In this document: piece by piece, positions 60,337-64,000 of the stretch
Layout: each line of letters starts with the position of its first letter
How positions within the stretch are numbered: position 1 is the first letter of the stretch
From: Isoetes taiwanensis
Taxonomy: Eukaryota > Streptophyta > Lycopodiopsida > Isoetales > Isoetaceae
Assembly (NCBI GenBank): GCA_021234155.1
Contig: JAJEKV010000095.1
Location: forward strand, 3,300,621-3,364,620
Direction: 5' to 3'
Length of the DNA stretch: 64,000 nt
Notes under the pieces: generated by a model
What the model saw: the letters and a program-made list of their open reading frames with translations, nothing else
The model's database searches: none
What the model was told of the DNA's origin: nothing
Translations under genes and position numbers: made by a program

Positions 60337-60670
60337 ATTTTCAAAATTCCCAAAGAGAATGGTGTCCTGAGGCTTCTCTTGAAAGGAATTTAAGCTTTAG
60401 AGGACAAAGGCTCGCTCTTGAGCGGAAAGATTGGCGAAAGAGTGAAGAAAAGCTAAATTTTTAGGGTTTTCCGTGAAATTAAAGGCCATCACAAAGGCTC
60501 AGGGTGATACAACAAAAGTAATTGAATGAAATTGAATGACGAAAAAGGGGGAAAAAGGACAAACAGGAGAAGAGACCACTAGAAAGAACCACAATTAGCT
60601 AAAAGAGATCGGATTGCCAAACCAGAAGCCAAGATTGTTCGATTCATGATTTCTTGCAACAAAAAACCAT

Positions 60671-61003
60671 TCAATAGCTGTAAATCCAATACAACACTTT
60701 TCCTAATTCTCTGAGTAAACCTTCACAATGAATTTTTTCTTCTGCCCAATCACAATTGACTCTGAAAATTCCTGTTGCTGAAACCTTGCTGTCACCTATA
60801 AATTCCTCCAACCAAGAATTAAGCATCTCTATTTCGAATTCAACGCAGCTAGGAACAAAGGTATACTCTTGCCGAAATAAGGAATCTGGAAAGAAAGTAT
60901 TGGTTACTAAAGATTTCCATAATTCTGAGGATGATCCTGATAGAAAACCACAGGTAAATCTCGGGCCATGCTTGAGAATTGTGAAAATTTTAACATCCAT
61001 CAA
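60671..61003 (-). pseudogene. Leader ORF of LINE-2, product unknown
   Basis: 110 codons upstream of ORF1 with MDVKIFTILKHG, FLSGSSSELWKSLVTNTFF, EYTFVPSCVEFEIEMLNSW and LEEFIGDSK. The mirror region at 42720-43224 encodes the same text with a different, longer ending, so at least one copy is frameshifted. No family recognised. Confidence 0.45.
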
Positions 61004-61482
61004 AAGCTCAGAGCGTGAGGAATGTGTTGATGCTGGCCCTCTACAAGGGCAGCCAGCAGATGTCTTTCAATTTCGATCCAATTCAAGCAAAAATCGGAGA
61101 GTTCCAAGGGAGAATTGCCAAGAAAGGTGTTTGAACAGAAAAAACTGGGAAAAGGACAAAAAAATCAAGAAAAATGGCGCACGTCATTTTTCTCCTCCAA
61201 CTGCCTCAAGGATACTTTAGAGGCACTCAGCATGTGGAATACTTCCGAGTCTTCTTAGATCATTGAGATATTTAGGAGGATAGGATTTCGCTAGTCATTT
61301 CTTCTCTCTCGTTGTGATGTTTGATGGTTAAAAGAGCAAGATTAGCTTCGATCTCATTTCTCACACTATGGTACAATCGATTGCTCAGTTATCCTTATGT
61401 CATTATCAACATGGTTTAATGCATTAAATCTTCTTTTTGGCTCTTGCGCCAAGAACAAAATTGGAAGAGTTGAACCACAGGA

Positions 61483-61553
61483 TGCATTGGCAGAGAATCG
61501 AACTCGAGTCTGTACCGTGGCAGGGTACTATTCTACCACTAGACCACCAATGC
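61483..61553 (-). tRNA. tRNA-Gly(GCC)
   Basis: 71 nt on the minus strand. Acceptor GCATTGG/CCAATGC, GCC anticodon and A box intact. The T stem has changes (CTCGAG...CTCTG), giving a wobble and a mismatch similar to the copy at 27404. B box GTTCGATTC kept. Confidence 0.85.
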
Positions 61554-61779
61554 ACAAGTAATACAAATGAATACCTTCTTAATTAACAAGCACATACAAC
61601 CAACTCAATCAAATGCATCTCATAATCCAGTTCTCAAAAAAATATCGTGGTCGTACAATAAGGTGCAGGAATGGTTGTTCTTCTAATAAGTCCAAACAAA
61701 TGATTATGCCAAGGCATAAAGCGACAAGATTTGCTCAATCACCGTGTTTTTCCATGCTTGAACTTGATATCATAAAAAA

Positions 61780-63618
61780 CTAGTAATGGTGCCCAGCGTT
61801 GCTGGGCATAAGTTGAGAGCCTGTAAATGCTTTGGGATGCAGTGAGAAAAGCCCTATCCCTTTCCCTTTCCCTTTTGCTCTATCCCGCATTTCATTTTTT
61901 CTTATTTTTTCTACTTTTTTTTTTCTTTTCCTTTTTTTTTCTCGTCTTTCTTACATGTTTCCTTGTTTTCCCATCTCTTTCCTTCCCCCTTCCCTGTTCC
62001 CGATAATCTTTTTCCCTTCCCTTTTGCTCTTTTCTCCACCTTTTCCCTCTTCTCTTTTTTCTTGCATTTTCCCTTCCCCTTTCTCTTTTTTTATGCCTTC
62101 TCTTTTCCCCACCCTTTTTCCATGTCTTCCCTTTTTCTCAACCTTTTACTCTTTCGCCCTTTTCCTTGCCTATTTTCCCTTCTCTTTTCCTCCTTTTCCC
62201 ATTCTTTTCCTCCTTTTTTTGTGTGGCCTTTTCCCTTCCATTTTTCTTTTCTCTCCCTCCCGTTTTCCATGCCCTTTTTACCTTCCCTTTTTCCATCTCC
62301 GCACCCTTTCCCTCTTTCCCTTTTCCATGTTCCCCTTTTCTCTTCCCCTTTTCCATTTTCCTCATTTCCTTTTTCCCGTGCCTCTCTCTCTTTCCCCCCT
62401 TTTCCATTCTTTTTTTTTTATATTTCCTCCTTTTCCCACCCTTTCCCTCTTTCCGTGCAATTTTCCCTTCTTTCAACCCTTCCTTTTTCTTTTCTCTTTT
62501 CCTTTCCTCATGTCCTTTTTCCCTTTCCCTCCCCTCCATCACTCCCCTGCTTCCCTTTCCCTTTTTTCCCGTTTCCTTTTCTTGATGGATTTTTTTCTTT
62601 CCGTTTTCCTCCTTTGCCGATCCTTTTCCTGTGCACTTTTTCCCTTACTTTCCTTTTCCTTTTCCATTTTTCCATGCCTTTTGCACATTTGTTTTATTCT
62701 CTTATTTCCTATACCCATTTTCCTCTTTTCCCCACCCTTTCTCTCTTGCCCCTTTTCTTTTCCCTTTTTTCTTTTTTCCCTTTCTTCACCATTTTCCTCT
62801 TCCCTTTTCTCTCATGCCCTTCCCCACTTCCCTTTTCTCGTTTCATCTTTCTTTTTCCTTGTGACTTTTACCTAGGTTCCCTTTCCCCCTTTTCCCTTTC
62901 CTTTTTCTTTCTTCTCACTTTCCTTTTTTCCATGCCCCTTTTCTTTTCCCCTCTCCCCATCCTTTTCTTGTTCCCCCTTGTCCCTTCCCTTTTTCTCATT
63001 TTTCCAACCTTTCACTCTTCCCCTTTTCTTGATGCATTTTTTCCCTTCCGTTTCCCTCTCTTTTTTTTTCCCTTTTCCTATGCCATTTGTCCCTTCCTTT
63101 TTCCTCTTTCTTCAATGCTTCTCTTTTTCCCCCTTTTCCCATGCTCCTTCCTTTTCCCATGCTTTTTTTCTCCTCCCCTTTTCCATGCTTTTTTTCTCCT
63201 TCATTTTCTCCTTTTTTTCAACCTTTTCCTCTTTCCTTTTTTTTTTTTCATGCCCTTTCCATTTACCTTTTCCACTTTATCTCTTCCTCCTTCCCTCGTG
63301 CCCTTTTCCCAAGTTCCCTTTCCCTTTTTCGTTTTCCATGCCTTTTTCTCTTCTCTTATCCCCATGTTTTCCCTTTTCTTTTTACCCTTTTCCCTTTTCC
63401 CCATGCCATTTTGCCCTTCACATTCTCTCTTTCCACTTCCCTTTTCCTTTTCCCCTTTTCATTTACCTTTTCCCCTTAAGAGATCGAAGCATGACCAATC
63501 ACAGTGCTGGTAAGTCGTGCAATAAATCTAGGCCTTCGGATGCATCCAGATGATCTCAGCCATTCAAATTAGGGCTCGATACACTACACACTTATGGTAT
63601 AACATTATAATATAAAGA
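61780..63618 (-). mobile_element. Helitron D, non-autonomous
   Basis: 3' end CTAG at 61780-61783 with the hairpin immediately inside (about 61791-61807). 5' end TC at 63618 with TTTATATTATAATG following on the minus strand. Host rejoins cataaaaaa|ttgaaag, the normal spacer reversed. Length is 1839 bp. The body 61850-63478 is pyrimidine on plus, hence purine on the sense strand. A minus-strand segment before the tract (ggatgcatccgaaggcctag) resembles Helitron B (tgcatccgaagaccgagat). Confidence 0.9.
61850..63478. repeat. Pyrimidine tract of Helitron D
   Basis: C/T tract of about 1.6 kb on the plus strand with recurrent ccatgc- and cttttccc-type words. The long Pro/Phe/Leu/Ser frame covering most of it is compositional. 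Confidence 0.9.
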
Positions 63619-63810
63619 TTGAAAGAATTAACATGTGAATGAGTAACAATGTCGAGCATTGGTGTGCCACAAATGGGGGCTATGCATAAACTCTAGAATA
63701 TTGCGTCAGTGGAAGAGTGCGTGGGGAATATGAATGACAAACTCTAAATATTAATCGAATGGACGTATGTGATAGTACGGACTATAAAATAATATGAAAA
63801 AGCTCCTACA

Positions 63811-63892
63811 CGTGGATGATAGGATTCGAACCTATGCGAGCAAAGCCCACATGATTTCTAGTCATGCCCAATAACCACTCTGGCACATCCAC
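63811..63892 (-). tRNA. tRNA-Ser(AGA)
   Basis: 82 nt on the minus strand, all stems perfect, AGA anticodon, intact A and B boxes, T run in the 3' flank. Identical to the copy at 677 at every position I checked. Confidence 0.96.
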
Positions 63893-64000
63893 TCCAGCAT
63901 GTAATATTTCCGATTCTTCTTAGATCATTGAAATATTTAGGAGGATAGGATTTGGCTAGTCATTTATTCTCTCTCTCATTCTGATGTTTGATGGTTGGAA

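Larger units (their letters stand above)
53506..61224 (-). mobile_element. L1-type LINE-2, inactivated
   Basis: A 12-nt T run at 53506-53517 is the poly(A) tail. Reading leftward from 61224: leader with an unknown ORF, ORF1 (60336 to 58057), ORF2 (58021 to about 54310) and a 3' UTR. Length is 7.7 kb. No target duplication is visible: the 3' end lies in the 2.4-kb repeat and the 5' end abuts a tRNA unit within a few bases of where tRNA-Ser would start. The flanks therefore do not match each other. Confidence 0.85.
61225..64000 (-). repeat. tRNA units in inverted orientation
   Basis: The same unit as at 1-3271 but on the minus strand: 61225-61779, interrupted by Helitron D, then 63619-64000. 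Quality is good, with long exact matches to the left array. The array leaves the window to the right. Confidence 0.93.

Noticed and set aside
61832-63553. 516-codon frame on the plus strand
   Set aside because: Compositional artefact of the Helitron D tract; it starts in tract sequence and overlaps other equally long frames.

Overview
The window looks like repeat-rich nuclear DNA of a land plant. The evidence is plant-type tRNA genes, a PLS-class pentatricopeptide (PPR) pseudogene, plant L1-type LINEs with a nucleic-acid-binding ORF1, a Ty1/copia element and Helitrons. The PPR style and the very nested repeats fit a fern or other seed-free vascular plant, but that is inference. I see no intact host protein-coding gene. 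Almost all long open frames are either transposon remains or artefacts of long pyrimidine/purine tracts.

The substrate is a tandem array of about 0.82-kb units. Each unit carries one tRNA-Gly(GCC) gene and, about 230-260 bp later, one tRNA-Ser(AGA) gene, on the same strand. Four nearly uninterrupted units fill 1-3271. Further units run on, broken by insertions, to 28644. Badly damaged units lie at 39105-40715 and 42135-42590. Units in the opposite orientation lie at 61225-64000.

Into this array a Helitron family inserted again and again. Its 5' end is TC followed by an AT-rich TTATATTATAA-type stretch. Its 3' end is a GCCCAGC-AAC-GCTGGGC hairpin, about 11 nt, then CTAG, with insertion between A and T. 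Elements A (3272-7558, minus), B (8087-10299, plus), C (10698-15168, plus), F (30311-33496, plus) and D (61780-63618, minus) have both ends, and their empty sites can be reconstructed. Element E (28645-35225, minus) is split by F and its 5' tip is cut by another 5' end (G). A, B, D and E carry kilobase-scale tracts that are purine on the Helitron sense strand. C carries a decayed PPR gene. No Rep/helicase frame is present, so all appear non-autonomous.

A copia retrotransposon (10481-19548, TSD CGTCG) sits exactly at nucleotide 1 of a tRNA-Ser gene, has Helitron C inside its 5' LTR, and has a primer site complementary to the anticodon arm of initiator tRNA-Met. A full-length but inactivated LINE (19804-26359, minus, 15-bp TSD) follows. 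A second LINE (53506-61224, minus) lies to the right.

The right part contains a large inverted duplication. The sequence from about 40.4 to 47.85 kb (tRNA unit, Helitron D', tRNA unit, LINE-2' 5' part) mirrors 64.0 to about 59.9 kb. The left arm, and a 2.4-kb direct repeat at 47845-53505, differ from their partners mostly by short patches of insertion, deletion and scrambling. This raises the possibility of an unpolished or fold-back assembly segment rather than normal divergence.
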